53,117 nt of DNA from a virus: positions 1-53,117 of the IMG/VR virus record IMGVR_UViG_3300030110_004955; one strand, written 5' to 3'. The first letter of the stretch is position 1. The number at the start of each line of letters is the position of its first letter. Positions 35,228-43,141 of the stretch are shown here, piece by piece. The notes beneath the pieces are model-generated. The model had not been told where the DNA came from, did no database searches, and was given only the letters and a program-made list of their open reading frames with translations. A program made the position numbers and the translations under genes.

Positions 35228-35929
35228 TCAATGACTGAGGAAGACGATGAGTGAACCGGCCTCGCCTGCGTAGCGAGAGATGCCTGTGTGCTTGGCATCG
35301 CATAAACCACAAGTGTTGCAGTTGACGCCTTGCTTATACTGGGCGGGACACACGATGCCTTTGCGGCCTTTGGGTGTGACGAACAGTGATTGACCATTCC
35401 ATTCGGGGAGGTGTTTGAGGTTGGGTCTACGTGAGCCGGGTACACGATACTGGTCGGTAACCATGGCAGTGCGCCACCCGGCATCGATGAGGTCGTCGGC
35501 TTCCTCGAGGGTATGTACGGAAGCCATGGCCAAACCTTTGAGGTGTTTGCCTTTGTCTTTGGCGAAGTGGGTGTAGAGAAGGAGACCGCGAAGGCCAGCG
35601 TTGCGGATCTGGTCGACCCAACCTTCCACGGTTTCGCGGGTGAATACCCATGGGTCACCACCTACTGCGCCCCGGACGTAGCGGGAGGAACGTATGGACT
35701 TGGTCAGCGCGGCGGACAAACTGTATTGGTCGGGATGGGTAGTGTACTTCTTTTGCATGGAGGAATGGCCCATGACGGCGGTACCTTGCCAATAGTAGCA
35801 TCCGTTGGTTCGCATTGGGCAGCCGTCGCATGAGGCGTTGGCCTGGGCTTTGGTGGCGCCTACATATCCCTGGGGGATGTCGCCGGTTTTTGAGTTTTTT
35901 GAACGACCGGTCCACAGCATTGTTGTCAT
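35228..35929 (-). CDS. Cysteine-rich phage protein (DUF7227-like)
   Basis: A 233-residue protein. I chose the ATG at 35929 because it overlaps the upstream stop (TGATG) and has GGAGG at a suitable distance. Cysteines cluster in ASCDGCPMRTNGCYYW (three Cys) and, at the C-terminus, CPAQYKQGVNCNTCGLCDAKH (four Cys), with several histidines. Many phages encode proteins of this kind (NSKTG..PQGYVG opening, then GTAVMGHSSM). Metal or Fe-S binding is likely; a radical-SAM or nuclease role was considered but no defining motif was found. Last gene of the minus-strand operon. Confidence 0.65.
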   Translation of the reverse strand: MTTMLWTGRSKNSKTGDIPQGYVGATKAQANASCDGCPMRTNGCYYWQGTAVMGHSSMQKKYTTHPDQYSLSAALTKSIRSSRYVRGAVGGDPWVFTRETVEGWVDQIRNAGLRGLLLYTHFAKDKGKHLKGLAMASVHTLEEADDLIDAGWRTAMVTDQYRVPGSRRPNLKHLPEWNGQSLFVTPKGRKGIVCPAQYKQGVNCNTCGLCDAKHTGISRYAGEAGSLIVFLSH

Positions 35930-36159
35930 CATTCCTCCAGGGCGAGTTGTTGGGCTTTGATAAGGTGGTAATTGTCCCACCGTTCTTTTGTACATTTCAT
36001 GCAGTTGCATAGATGATCAGGTTGCGCATCCCAATTGGGCAGTACGTTGTAAACCTTTTCGCCGCCTTCGATACGGTTGAGTTGGTTGGTCGTCACAGCT
36101 AGTGGTGTGGGTTCTGAGAGGGTGTAGGTTTCACCGTCGTCGAGTACATAGATGATCAT
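35929..36159 (-). CDS. Small phage protein, unknown
   Basis: A 76-residue protein. Begins with strand-like IIYVLDDGETYTL and has a CNCMKC cysteine cluster near residue 55. Overlaps both neighbours (ATGA with the upstream gene at 36156). Metal-binding via the cysteines is possible; function unknown. Confidence 0.55.
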   Translation of the reverse strand: MIIYVLDDGETYTLSEPTPLAVTTNQLNRIEGGEKVYNVLPNWDAQPDHLCNCMKCTKERWDNYHLIKAQQLALEE

Positions 36160-36431
36160 TGGTCTTCTCGAGGTGGTGGTCCGTTGGGAATAGATGGTTG
36201 GTTGACGTCATCGTTGATACTGAATGGATTGAATGGTGGGCGGGTGGCGTAGTCTTGCAGGATCATGTGAATGACTGACATCAACCCATCGAGGCGTAGT
36301 TGTTCCTCTTCGCGACAGGCGCGGACCTCGTCCATGGTAGCGTCGGCGGTGTTACAATAGACCTCGGTTTTGGTGCGAGATTCGACCGCGATGCGGTAGG
36401 CGTCTATTTGGTCGCGGATCATGTGGAGCAT
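36156..36431 (-). CDS. Small helical phage protein, unknown
   Basis: A 91-residue, mainly helical, acidic protein (first ~60 residues) with a Pro-rich tail. A second in-frame ATG lies three codons in (36422), so the start is uncertain. Overlaps the next gene. No family recognised. Confidence 0.55.
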   Translation of the reverse strand: MLHMIRDQIDAYRIAVESRTKTEVYCNTADATMDEVRACREEEQLRLDGLMSVIHMILQDYATRPPFNPFSINDDVNQPSIPNGPPPREDQ

Positions 36432-36435
36432 TGGG

Positions 36436-36639
36436 TCACCAGATAGGTTTGTAGTTTGGGATGGGTACGATGGAATCTTTACAGATGTTACGAGTGACGT
36501 TGTAGAACGGATCGTCCCAATCGTCAGGCAGGTGGTCTTGTGGGAAGACGGTGTGTATGATTGTAAGGGCGTCGGAAAACCACACGCCTTTAATTAGTAG
36601 GCGGGCCATGGCGGCTTGTAAGAAACTACTGCGTGGCAT
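36436..36639 (-). CDS. Small phage protein, unknown
   Basis: A 67-residue protein with a GAGG site. The opening ~30 residues are helical and hydrophobic (AAMARLLIKGVWFSDALTIIHTVF), perhaps a small fold rather than a membrane helix. Overlaps the upstream gene by 14 bases. Unknown function. Confidence 0.5.
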   Translation of the reverse strand: MPRSSFLQAAMARLLIKGVWFSDALTIIHTVFPQDHLPDDWDDPFYNVTRNICKDSIVPIPNYKPIW

Positions 36640-37012
36640 TGGTACCTCGTTGGGCTTTTTCTATGTGAAGGAAAACATCTTCGATTGTGCATAGGTCTGC
36701 GTCGAGCGCTTGTTGCATTATGACCTGGTGGCCGTGCTTGTCGTAGTCCATTGAATGATCATAGGTTGGGAAGTCGCGGATATCGAATTCAAAATAGGTA
36801 TGGTCGACATCGCTCATCGCGGGAGGGTGATTGGCGGGGTCGCCGTCGTGGAGCGTGTACCAGTAGCTTAGGCGTTCGTTGTAGTCGTCGTTTTTGTATG
36901 CGTGAAATACCTGGTAGATCCACAAACTAGCGCGTTCGGTTTTTGTGGTGGGTTTGAATTTGGTGACGGTGAATGCTAAATCAGGTTGAACCCATTCGTG
37001 TTTCCAAGGCAT
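36626..37012 (-). CDS. Small acidic phage protein, unknown
   Basis: A 128-residue protein; ATG 37012 overlaps the upstream stop by one base. Contains many aromatic and acidic residues (repeated Tyr/Asp, YFEFDIRDFP) and ends with a helical segment. Unknown function. Confidence 0.55.
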   Translation of the reverse strand: MPWKHEWVQPDLAFTVTKFKPTTKTERASLWIYQVFHAYKNDDYNERLSYWYTLHDGDPANHPPAMSDVDHTYFEFDIRDFPTYDHSMDYDKHGHQVIMQQALDADLCTIEDVFLHIEKAQRGTNATQ

Positions 37013-37260
37013 CAGTCTTCCTGGCCGTCGGTGGTATCGTCGACGGTACGGCGGGTCAGCTCGTTTGTGCAATTGGTAACGAGCCACTGAAGTTGGGCGT
37101 CGGTGAAGTCGTCGAGATCATCCGTGGATATACAGATACGAGCATCAGCTTCGAAGTCCTGGACCTCGATAGTCAAACATTCGTATTGCACTTCAATGTC
37201 GACATTCGCAATGGATATGTAGGCAGGCCAGTCGAGGGTTAAGGGTTCGGTGGTAGACAT
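37012..37260 (-). CDS. Small acidic phage protein, unknown
   Basis: An 82-residue, strongly acidic, Asp/Thr-rich protein, with a strand-like start (YISIANVDIEVQYE). Part of the dense minus-strand series. Unknown function. Confidence 0.5.
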   Translation of the reverse strand: MSTTEPLTLDWPAYISIANVDIEVQYECLTIEVQDFEADARICISTDDLDDFTDAQLQWLVTNCTNELTRRTVDDTTDGQED

Positions 37261-37270
37261 GGTAGGGCCT

Positions 37271-37714
37271 TTAGGAGTTGGATACGACGCGTAGTCCGCG
37301 TGCGATTTCGGGGATAGCGGGAGTGTTAGAGTCGACGTCTTCGAGGATCAACTCACCATCGAAACGGGTGCTGCCGGAACGGGGGCGTTCTTTGTACGGC
37401 ATGACAATGTCGAGGCGCGCTTCGTAGGTACGTTCGTTCTTATGTTCGAAGCGACCTTTACGGATGTCGTGTAGGTTTGCTACGAGGGCGTGGTATTCGG
37501 TAGCCGAAAGACGGTCGAGTAGATAGCGTACGATGTTTGCGCTACCACTGTCATCACGTCGGCGGGTTAATCCGGGTTTGCCCTTGCGAAGGACACCGAG
37601 CAGAGTTGCAGTGAATTGAATGTTGTATATGCCGGGTTGAATTTCGGCGGCAAAGTGCTCAGCGTTTTTGCCTTGGTTGAATTTTTGCAGGGCAACTTTG
37701 GTGATTGCGTCCAT
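37271..37714 (-). CDS. Small phage protein, unknown
   Basis: A 147-residue protein with a strong AGGAGG site. Mixed helix and strand, with an Arg-rich stretch (LTRRRDDSGSANIVRYLLDRLS) that may touch nucleic acid. No family recognised. Confidence 0.6.
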   Translation of the reverse strand: MDAITKVALQKFNQGKNAEHFAAEIQPGIYNIQFTATLLGVLRKGKPGLTRRRDDSGSANIVRYLLDRLSATEYHALVANLHDIRKGRFEHKNERTYEARLDIVMPYKERPRSGSTRFDGELILEDVDSNTPAIPEIARGLRVVSNS

Positions 37715-37722
37715 GTAACCTC

Positions 37723-38094
37723 CTATGGAATTGAGACGTTGGGGTTGTGGTGGTTTGTCGTGGCGTTGTACCGGGTGGTGAAGAGTGCGTAGGGCGCAGA
37801 GTTTACCGGGACAAGCGTTTCTGATTCGACGAATGTGGTGTGGTCGTATGGGTTGTATGTCACGCCACGGGAGATACCGGCGCGCAGGTCGTCAGCAACG
37901 TGGTAGACACGGTGACCGCGAGCAAACGCGTGGACATTCTTACGACGTTGATGGCGTACCCGAGCATTACCACCGGGTTGAACCACGAATTCAACATCCT
38001 CAAGGGCGATATAGGGTACGTGTTCAATGACCTTGCCTTTGTGCCGGACACTGAAACATTTTTTTCGAATGTTCCAATAGACGTCGACTTTCAT
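37723..38094 (-). CDS. Small phage protein, unknown
   Basis: A 123-residue protein with a strong AAGGAGG site. A strand-rich N-terminus (VDVYWNIRKKCFSVRHKG) followed by Arg/His-rich (RVRHQRRKNVHAFARGHR) segment suggests nucleic acid binding. Phage-like; function unknown. Overlaps the next gene by 4 bases. Confidence 0.6.
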   Translation of the reverse strand: MKVDVYWNIRKKCFSVRHKGKVIEHVPYIALEDVEFVVQPGGNARVRHQRRKNVHAFARGHRVYHVADDLRAGISRGVTYNPYDHTTFVESETLVPVNSAPYALFTTRYNATTNHHNPNVSIP

Positions 38095-38273
38095 GATTGA
38101 CCTCCTTCGAGTTTATAGGTTTCCCAAACGATGTGGGCTTGTTCGAATAGGGCATCCAGCTCGTCGTCATCGATATCCATCTCAAGGCACAGAGCATCGC
38201 AATCGAGGTGGGCTTGGGTTGCGTTGATCTCACAGATGAATCGGGCAAACTGGATTAGATTATTGTGTCGCAT
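38091..38273 (-). CDS. Small acidic helical protein
   Basis: A 60-residue protein with AGGAA upstream; mainly acidic and helical. A 16-codon frame between it and the preceding micro-gene could couple their translation. Function unknown. Confidence 0.5.
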   Translation of the reverse strand: MRHNNLIQFARFICEINATQAHLDCDALCLEMDIDDDELDALFEQAHIVWETYKLEGGQS

Positions 38274-38309
38274 GGGTCATTCCTGCTTGTAGGGGAAGGC
38301 GATCCGTCA

Positions 38310-38426
38310 TCACTCACCTTCCTGTCTGATGTTGGGAACCGGTATCAAATATCCCCACGGGTCCATCAACCATGCATATCCAATACAATCAATCCAATAT
38401 GTTTCATACTTGCGGTTTGGGTTCAT
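38310..38426 (-). CDS. Micro-gene, 38 residues
   Basis: An ATG at 38426 overlaps the stop of the upstream gene (TAATG) and opens a 38-residue frame to a TGA at 38310-38312. The product is aromatic-rich (KYETYWIDCIGYAW) and could be a small peptide. It fills what otherwise would be a 150-base gap in an operon where genes abut, which supports it. Function unknown. Confidence 0.5.
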   Translation of the reverse strand: MNPNRKYETYWIDCIGYAWLMDPWGYLIPVPNIRQEGE

Positions 38427-38608
38427 TACTCACCGCCGTTGGCGTCATCAGACTTGAACATGTTCAAGACTCCATGAGCGTTACACATGACGCGGTTCAA
38501 TGAGCCATCATCGTCGCCATCGTATAGGTTCGGGTCGGCCTCGAGGTAGTTGACCAGGAGTTGTAGAGCGTCGTACGCGCGTTGCAATTTGTAGATGTTG
38601 GTTTTCAT
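38426..38608 (-). CDS. Small helical phage protein
   Basis: A 60-residue protein; ATG 38608 overlaps the upstream stop (TAATG) and has an AGGAAGG site. Helical N-terminus (IYKLQRAYDALQLLVNYLEAD) then an acidic region. Unknown function. Confidence 0.55.
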   Translation of the reverse strand: MKTNIYKLQRAYDALQLLVNYLEADPNLYDGDDDGSLNRVMCNAHGVLNMFKSDDANGGE

Positions 38609-38970
38609 TACGCACCTTCCTGCATAGTCCAAGTGTATAGGCAGCCATTCGATCGATAGACGTCGTTACGCCAATCGGTCGCATACTCAGTGGTCGGGGG
38701 ATCGGCCTGCTGTATCAGAGAGACGGGACAGTCCCAATAGCAAGGTCCCATCGACTCATCGATAGCTTTGTATCCCCAGTCGCCTTGGTATGAAGACAAC
38801 CTGAATAGGCATACAAACGAGGGGCCTTGTTTGGGTTGGATGAGCATCCATAGGTGACGACCGAAGTTAGTAGCTTTCCGGTCAATGATGGTGAATATGT
38901 CGTTGCTGTACATTTTGACCAGCGTATCGACGACATCTTTGCGGCTGTAGAATCCTGTTGTTGTCCCCAT
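38608..38970 (-). CDS. Conserved-type small phage protein
   Basis: A 120-residue protein whose central segment (GYKAIDESMGPCYWDCPVSL) is of a kind I recall from many phage genomes, with paired cysteines in a CYWDC arrangement. Starts with TAATG coupling. Function unknown; a metal- or redox-linked role is possible. Confidence 0.6.
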   Translation of the reverse strand: MGTTTGFYSRKDVVDTLVKMYSNDIFTIIDRKATNFGRHLWMLIQPKQGPSFVCLFRLSSYQGDWGYKAIDESMGPCYWDCPVSLIQQADPPTTEYATDWRNDVYRSNGCLYTWTMQEGA

Positions 38971-39206
38971 TAATCACCGCCTTCATACGCGAGCCAACTA
39001 TGCACAAGGTTGTGTGCGTCGGGGTCAGTGTTGGGGGTCTCCTTAAAACAGTTGCGCAAGGTCCATCCAAGTCGCTTTGGAGAAGAGACGACTGATTGCC
39101 GGACATCGTCGAGCAGTGCATCCTTTGCGCGCTGTATAGCTTCGGGTGTGTTGGGTACTGTGTAGGTGTTGATCACCAGGGATACGTTTACGTGTTCGGG
39201 TTTCAT
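38970..39206 (-). CDS. Small phage protein, unknown
   Basis: A 78-residue protein; starts with a strand-like VNVSLVINTYTVPN and continues helical. Overlaps the upstream gene by 4 bases. Unknown function. Confidence 0.5.
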   Translation of the reverse strand: MKPEHVNVSLVINTYTVPNTPEAIQRAKDALLDDVRQSVVSSPKRLGWTLRNCFKETPNTDPDAHNLVHSWLAYEGGD

Positions 39207-39463
39207 CGGTTTCGCTCCATGCGTTCGAGTTTCCAGTCTTCATAGCGTCGGTCATCCTCGGCATCTTTGAGACCTTGGACGTGGTCGGCTGCACCCTGTT
39301 CGGTGACCTCTTCTTCTTCGTGGTCTTCGAGTTCGATGGGTTGTCCAGTCTCGCAGTTAATTGCCTTTAGGATTTCCATTTCGTCGTAGTCGGGGTAGAA
39401 GACGCAGTCGACTTCGATCTCTATGGTGCGGGTTATGTGGTAGGTGAAGTGTTGCTTACGCAT
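39203..39463 (-). CDS. Small acidic protein, start of its sub-operon
   Basis: An 86-residue protein with an AGGAG site: a beta-rich N-terminus (YHITRTIEIEVDCVFYPDY), then a very acidic middle (EDHEEEEVTEQG) and a basic C-terminus. It follows a ~185-base gap that carries one copy of a repeated motif. Unknown function. Confidence 0.55.
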   Translation of the reverse strand: MRKQHFTYHITRTIEIEVDCVFYPDYDEMEILKAINCETGQPIELEDHEEEEVTEQGAADHVQGLKDAEDDRRYEDWKLERMERNR

Positions 39464-39551
39464 GAAGACTCCTAAGAATGCGTGGCATGGAAAGTACTGG
39501 GCTGGTTAGGGCAGGATAGGAATGTGCTGCGTCGGCGCGGCGTGGGTAAAA

Positions 39552-39568
39552 ATGCGTGGTCTGGTGAG
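39552..39568. repeat. Intergenic repeat motif, copy 1 (ATGCGTGGTCTGGTGAG)
   Basis: Matches the copy at 40899-40915 at 15 of 17 positions. Both lie in gaps (39464-39648, 40806-41071) between minus-strand genes, and nearby sequence also shares TGGAAAGT and TACTGG fragments. Possibly a phage promoter or a binding site for a regulator. Confidence 0.5.
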
Positions 39569-39648
39569 AGGGGGGTGGGGCCAGAAACGGATAGGCGCGA
39601 CCTGGAATGATGAGGCACCTGTTCGCCGTGCCTCCCTGCGCGATATGA

Positions 39649-40269
39649 TTACTTGGCGGCGGCGCTGTTCATACGGTACTTGCCGTTTGAGTCAGCGACT
39701 GAGACGTCGAAGCGACCCCATCCCCAGCCACGGCTGGCACCGATACCGGTGTACATACCCGCGTCGGTGATGTACTTGATGATGGCGTCTTCATCCATTT
39801 CGTCCTGCATGTAGGTGATGGTGATCTCGGCGGACCAGTCATAGAATACAGCACGGGTTTTTGGAATCATCTTACCGTTGACCTTGACCAAAGATTCGTA
39901 GTGGAAACGGTCGTCTTTGAGTAGGCCTTTTAATGTTTTGGGTCCGTCGTAATCGAGGACAGCGTCACGCATAACGCTACAATAACGTTTACATGCGGCA
40001 CCACCTTTACTTAGTTTGGCGCCTTCGATGAGAGCAGCGCGAATGTTTTCGGCGGGGATTACTACCTTGCCTTTGTCGTTGAGGTAGAGGCACGCTTCGA
40101 ATTCGACAAGCGCCATCTGGTCAAGGATTGCATCAACGTCGGCGGTCTTGCCTTTCTTTTTTGTGTTGAGTTCCTTGAGACGGCGGGCGTATTTATTGCG
40201 TGGGTTCGCGGTCTGGTTGTTTTGCAGCATGAGGCGGTCGCCTTGCAGCAGGAAAGTTACGTCGGGCAT
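39649..40269 (-). CDS. RAMP/Cas7-like fold phage protein
   Basis: A 206-residue protein with AGGAC upstream. The opening strand (VTFLLQGDRLMLQNN), a helical middle, and a terminal strand-helix-strand ending in the glycine-rich loop YTGIGASRGWGWGRFDV look like the ferredoxin-like RAMP fold of Cas7/Cas5 proteins, though there is no CRISPR array. Similar standalone proteins occur in phages. RNA or DNA binding is likely by analogy. Start overlaps the upstream stop (TAATG). Confidence 0.55.
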   Translation of the reverse strand: MPDVTFLLQGDRLMLQNNQTANPRNKYARRLKELNTKKKGKTADVDAILDQMALVEFEACLYLNDKGKVVIPAENIRAALIEGAKLSKGGAACKRYCSVMRDAVLDYDGPKTLKGLLKDDRFHYESLVKVNGKMIPKTRAVFYDWSAEITITYMQDEMDEDAIIKYITDAGMYTGIGASRGWGWGRFDVSVADSNGKYRMNSAAAK

Positions 40270-40805
40270 TAGTTGTCCTGGGTTGGGGGGGTGTTGGTCG
40301 GTTGGACAGGAGCGTCCTGGTAGCGTTGAAGACGGTTGGCTTCTACTCGGGCACGTCGTACGTGACTTGCAAGTGCAGACATACGAGTCTGGGCGGCTTG
40401 TTTGCGGCGGCGATCTTCATCAGACAGGTCGCTGTTGCGCGTTAGGCGCAGGATCTTGCGTCCACGACCAATGGTTTTGCTGATGTCTTTGAGCACGTTG
40501 GTGTCAACGAAGGCAACGTTTTGGTCGGGCTCAAGAAGTTTGAAGCCTTCGCCCCATAATGTTTTCGGCCAACGGCCAGTGCGTTCGAGTACGATCATCC
40601 GAAACTCAGCGCGGAGAGTGAGCAGGGTGAGGTTCCATTGCTTGTGTAGATCGATGGGATCGGTGTTGGTAGGAGGGGCAAGTCCAGACCATTCAATCAA
40701 TTGTTCGGTCGTTATTAGATTGAATTCAGGGCTGGCTACGAGGATATCGTCGAGACGATCGGCTGCATGTTCGGCAGCTTTGAAGACTACGGGTGTAGGG
40801 TACAT
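40269..40805 (-). CDS. Helical phage protein upstream of the RAMP-like gene
   Basis: A 178-residue protein; I chose ATG 40805 with GGAGTGA upstream because the open frame beyond it has no better start. Mostly helical, with an Arg/Lys/Ala-rich C-terminal half (RRRKQAAQTRMSALASHVRR) that could bind nucleic acid and a Pro/Thr tail. Stop/start coupling to the RAMP-like gene suggests a functional pair. Not recognised. Confidence 0.6.
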   Translation of the reverse strand: MYPTPVVFKAAEHAADRLDDILVASPEFNLITTEQLIEWSGLAPPTNTDPIDLHKQWNLTLLTLRAEFRMIVLERTGRWPKTLWGEGFKLLEPDQNVAFVDTNVLKDISKTIGRGRKILRLTRNSDLSDEDRRRKQAAQTRMSALASHVRRARVEANRLQRYQDAPVQPTNTPPTQDN

Positions 40806-40898
40806 GGTCACTCCGGGTGGGGAAGATGCGCGGTTTGTAAGGGCACGGGTTGGTATGACGCGGAATGGAAAGTCGCGTACTGGTGAGAACAAATAAAT

Positions 40899-40915
40899 AT
40901 GCATGGTTTGGTGAG
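40899..40915. repeat. Intergenic repeat motif, copy 2 (ATGCATGGTTTGGTGAG)
   Basis: Second copy of the motif at 39552, 15 of 17 positions identical. It lies in a 266-base gap (40806-41071) with no supported gene, just upstream of the 40805 start, a plausible promoter position for the minus strand. Confidence 0.5.
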
Positions 40916-41071
40916 GCGCGCTGTGGTGCGGGCAGGAAAGGTCGGGTCGGACTGGGCCTGCTGCGTCGAGGACGGCTCTGGTTTGTGTCAGGTTTTTTGG
41001 TGGTGACTGACGAACCACAAAGGGGGGGATTTTGTTTCCGTTCACCGCAGATCCCGTACTGCGCGAAAGTG

Positions 41072-41260
41072 TTACCTGGCCTCCTGGCCGCAGATGGCAC
41101 AGGTCCAGATGTCATCGGCGTCTGGAGCGTGTAGTACCTGGCAGTCAGATTTTTTGGATAGTTCGATGAAGTTTCCGTGATGATCTATGACCCAGTCCTC
41201 AGTGACATGGGCCGTGGCTATGAAGCGATCATGTGTGGGATCGCTGGGGCATACTTTCAT
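41072..41260 (-). CDS. Small zinc-ribbon-like protein
   Basis: A 62-residue protein with cysteines in CPSDPTH near the N-terminus and a CAIC pair near the C-terminus, of the small zinc-finger type common in phages. ATGA overlap with the DUF932 gene upstream. Probable metal binding; function unknown. Confidence 0.6.
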   Translation of the reverse strand: MKVCPSDPTHDRFIATAHVTEDWVIDHHGNFIELSKKSDCQVLHAPDADDIWTCAICGQEAR

Positions 41261-42186
41261 TTGGCCTCGCCAACGTCTACGTACTCACGAATACTCAGGT
41301 CGAACGCAGGGATGTGCGCGTCGGTTACTGAACCACCAGCAAGGGCGATAGCCTTTGTCGCATGGTCAATGCCAGCGAAGTGACGGAAAGCTTGGTTGGG
41401 TGGGGTGCGTTGACCGGCGGCAGTGACAGCCTGGTATGCAGAGAACAAGTCATTGGTGCCGTGTTCACTGTGAAGATCACCGTTGTGGCAATCGTTCCAG
41501 TAACGGAAGGCAGCGGTAAACGAGTTGGGCTTGATCAAACCACGACTAAATAAGACACCCATGTATGCACCAAACAAATCGTTCTGTACTGGTATGTCCT
41601 TCCACCCTTCAATCATGCGAATACGTTCGAGGACTGGGGTGACTGCTGTGTCAGTAATGTCGTCCAACATATTACCGAGAGTGGAGAATACGTTGGTAGT
41701 ATGCTTGGCACTGACCATGTGTTCGCCAGAGAAACAACCGTTGGCACATACGAACGGAGCGCTACCAATAGCTATCTGGTTGGAGATAGTCTTGTCGTAG
41801 CTGGACCGTAGGGCAACGGTGATGGCCTGACCAGTGAGGCCGGAACCGAAACCAATCATGCCAAAGAGTTGGCTACCCTTTTTATTCAGGGCATAGGTTT
41901 CGAATAGGGGTTCAGCGTTGAGGACATTGGCCATTGCATCACGGGCACCGTCAATGAGGGACGCGTATGGTACAGGTTGGTAGCTGGCATTGCCTGAACG
42001 TGGATGCAATTCAGGCTCGGGCACAGGTACTTCGCACACGCTACGGTAGTCGGTACGATAGGCTTCGGGTGCACCGATGGTGCATATCTGTTGGCGTTTT
42101 AGTTGTGGGGGAGGAGCGACGGGAGCACGATTGATGCTTGTATTCAGACGCTCTACGGAGAGTGGTACGCAACTATGTTCTTGCAT
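41257..42186 (-). CDS. DUF932 family phage/plasmid-like protein
   Basis: A 309-residue protein. The core (QAITVALRSSYDKTISNQIAIGSAPFVCANGCFSGEH, split across 120-160) matches the DUF932 family by eye: the S-YDK motif, then FVC-NGCFSG. These proteins are carried by phages and plasmids and are of unknown biochemical role, often near recombination or DNA-binding genes. The N-terminus (~70 residues) is Pro-rich. SSB and small unknown genes are nearby. Confidence 0.8.
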   Translation of the reverse strand: MQEHSCVPLSVERLNTSINRAPVAPPPQLKRQQICTIGAPEAYRTDYRSVCEVPVPEPELHPRSGNASYQPVPYASLIDGARDAMANVLNAEPLFETYALNKKGSQLFGMIGFGSGLTGQAITVALRSSYDKTISNQIAIGSAPFVCANGCFSGEHMVSAKHTTNVFSTLGNMLDDITDTAVTPVLERIRMIEGWKDIPVQNDLFGAYMGVLFSRGLIKPNSFTAAFRYWNDCHNGDLHSEHGTNDLFSAYQAVTAAGQRTPPNQAFRHFAGIDHATKAIALAGGSVTDAHIPAFDLSIREYVDVGEAK

Positions 42187-42198
42187 TGGTATGTAGTC

Positions 42199-42483
42199 CT
42201 ATGAAGTACGGGGTTCTCGGGGTGGTAGCCAAAGCGCATCGTCGTCGAGGCAGGGAACCTGGAGACGCTCGGATTGGCCAGATGCTGGGTGGTACCGATG
42301 CCGAAACAAATGGTACCAATGGTGTTGAACAGGATTGGTGTATGGGTGAGATCCCATGTATTGCCAACGTTCAAAGGTTGTGACGGGGTGCTTGGCTGTG
42401 TGCGGTATTGGTGTACTAAACACAACAGCCCAGGCACGTTCCCATTCATCGCTATCTTTTTTCAGGCATTGGAAATCGGCCAT
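42199..42483 (-). CDS. Small phage protein, unknown
   Basis: A 94-residue protein; start overlaps the preceding gene by about 22 bases and has AAGGAA upstream. His/Trp/Pro-rich (FERWQYMGSHPY, VQHHWYHLFRHRYH). Unknown function; metal binding through the histidines is conceivable. Confidence 0.5.
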   Translation of the reverse strand: MADFQCLKKDSDEWERAWAVVFSTPIPHTAKHPVTTFERWQYMGSHPYTNPVQHHWYHLFRHRYHPASGQSERLQVPCLDDDALWLPPREPRTS

Positions 42484-42743
42484 GCTTTATCAGTTCCTTC
42501 TTTGCGTGGGTTACGCGGGAGGTCCTGAAGCAATAGATTCAAGTGCTGTTCAGGACTAAGTGGTAGCAGTCCATCGTATACAGCCAGGGACAATACAGCA
42601 GTTTGTTCCAACATAGGTTGTTGGTTTTTGCTGAAGTGAGTCCCGCCCTTCTTGATTACGGTTGCGGTGGGGGATGTCATTTGATTGAGGTAGTCAACGT
42701 AACGCTGACGGTGGGTACGAGTATCAGGTTTTCTTTTTGGCAT
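42462..42743 (-). CDS. Small basic phage protein, unknown
   Basis: A 93-residue protein with AGGAGG upstream. A basic N-terminus (PKRKPDTRTHRQRYVDYLNQM) could bind nucleic acid; the rest is helical. It lies directly downstream of SSB, so a replication accessory role is possible. Confidence 0.55.
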   Translation of the reverse strand: MPKRKPDTRTHRQRYVDYLNQMTSPTATVIKKGGTHFSKNQQPMLEQTAVLSLAVYDGLLPLSPEQHLNLLLQDLPRNPRKEGTDKAWPISNA

Positions 42744-42755
42744 GGCGCCTCCTGT

Positions 42756-43139
42756 TTAGAATGGGATGTCATCGTATGTGGATGACGGGTGGGATTGTGA
42801 CTGTCCGTTCATAGACTCAGCACGGGAGATAAACTCGACGCGGTCAGCAAGAATCTCGCGGGCGGTACGTTCTTGGTTGTCACGCGTCTTGTACTTACGA
42901 GTGCGAAGCTTACCCTCGACGATAACCTTGGAGCCTTTGGTCAGATACTTTCCGCAGGTCTCTGCCTGTTTGCCGAAGACGACAACCTGGTGCCATTCGG
43001 TATGGTCAGTGTATGTGCCGTCGGGTTGGCGGTTCCGTTCGTTGGTAGCGACACTAAGGTTGACTACCTTGGTACCGCTTTTGGTGTCCTTGACCTCGGG
43101 GTTGGCGCCAAGGTTGCCAGATATAAATACTCGGTTCAT
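42756..43139 (-). CDS. ssb: Single-stranded DNA-binding protein
   Basis: A 127-residue protein with a GAGGAA site. The OB-fold is plain (MNRVFISGNLGANPEVK, then VVNLSVATNE, WHQVVVFGKQAE, GSKVIVEGKLRTR) and the C-terminus ends in DDIPF, the acidic tip that recruits replication and repair partners. This is a canonical SSB; it would coat single-stranded DNA during phage replication. Encoded far from the polymerase and probably expressed with the minus-strand (early) genes. Confidence 0.95.
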   Translation of the reverse strand: MNRVFISGNLGANPEVKDTKSGTKVVNLSVATNERNRQPDGTYTDHTEWHQVVVFGKQAETCGKYLTKGSKVIVEGKLRTRKYKTRDNQERTAREILADRVEFISRAESMNGQSQSHPSSTYDDIPF

Positions 43140-43141
43140 GA

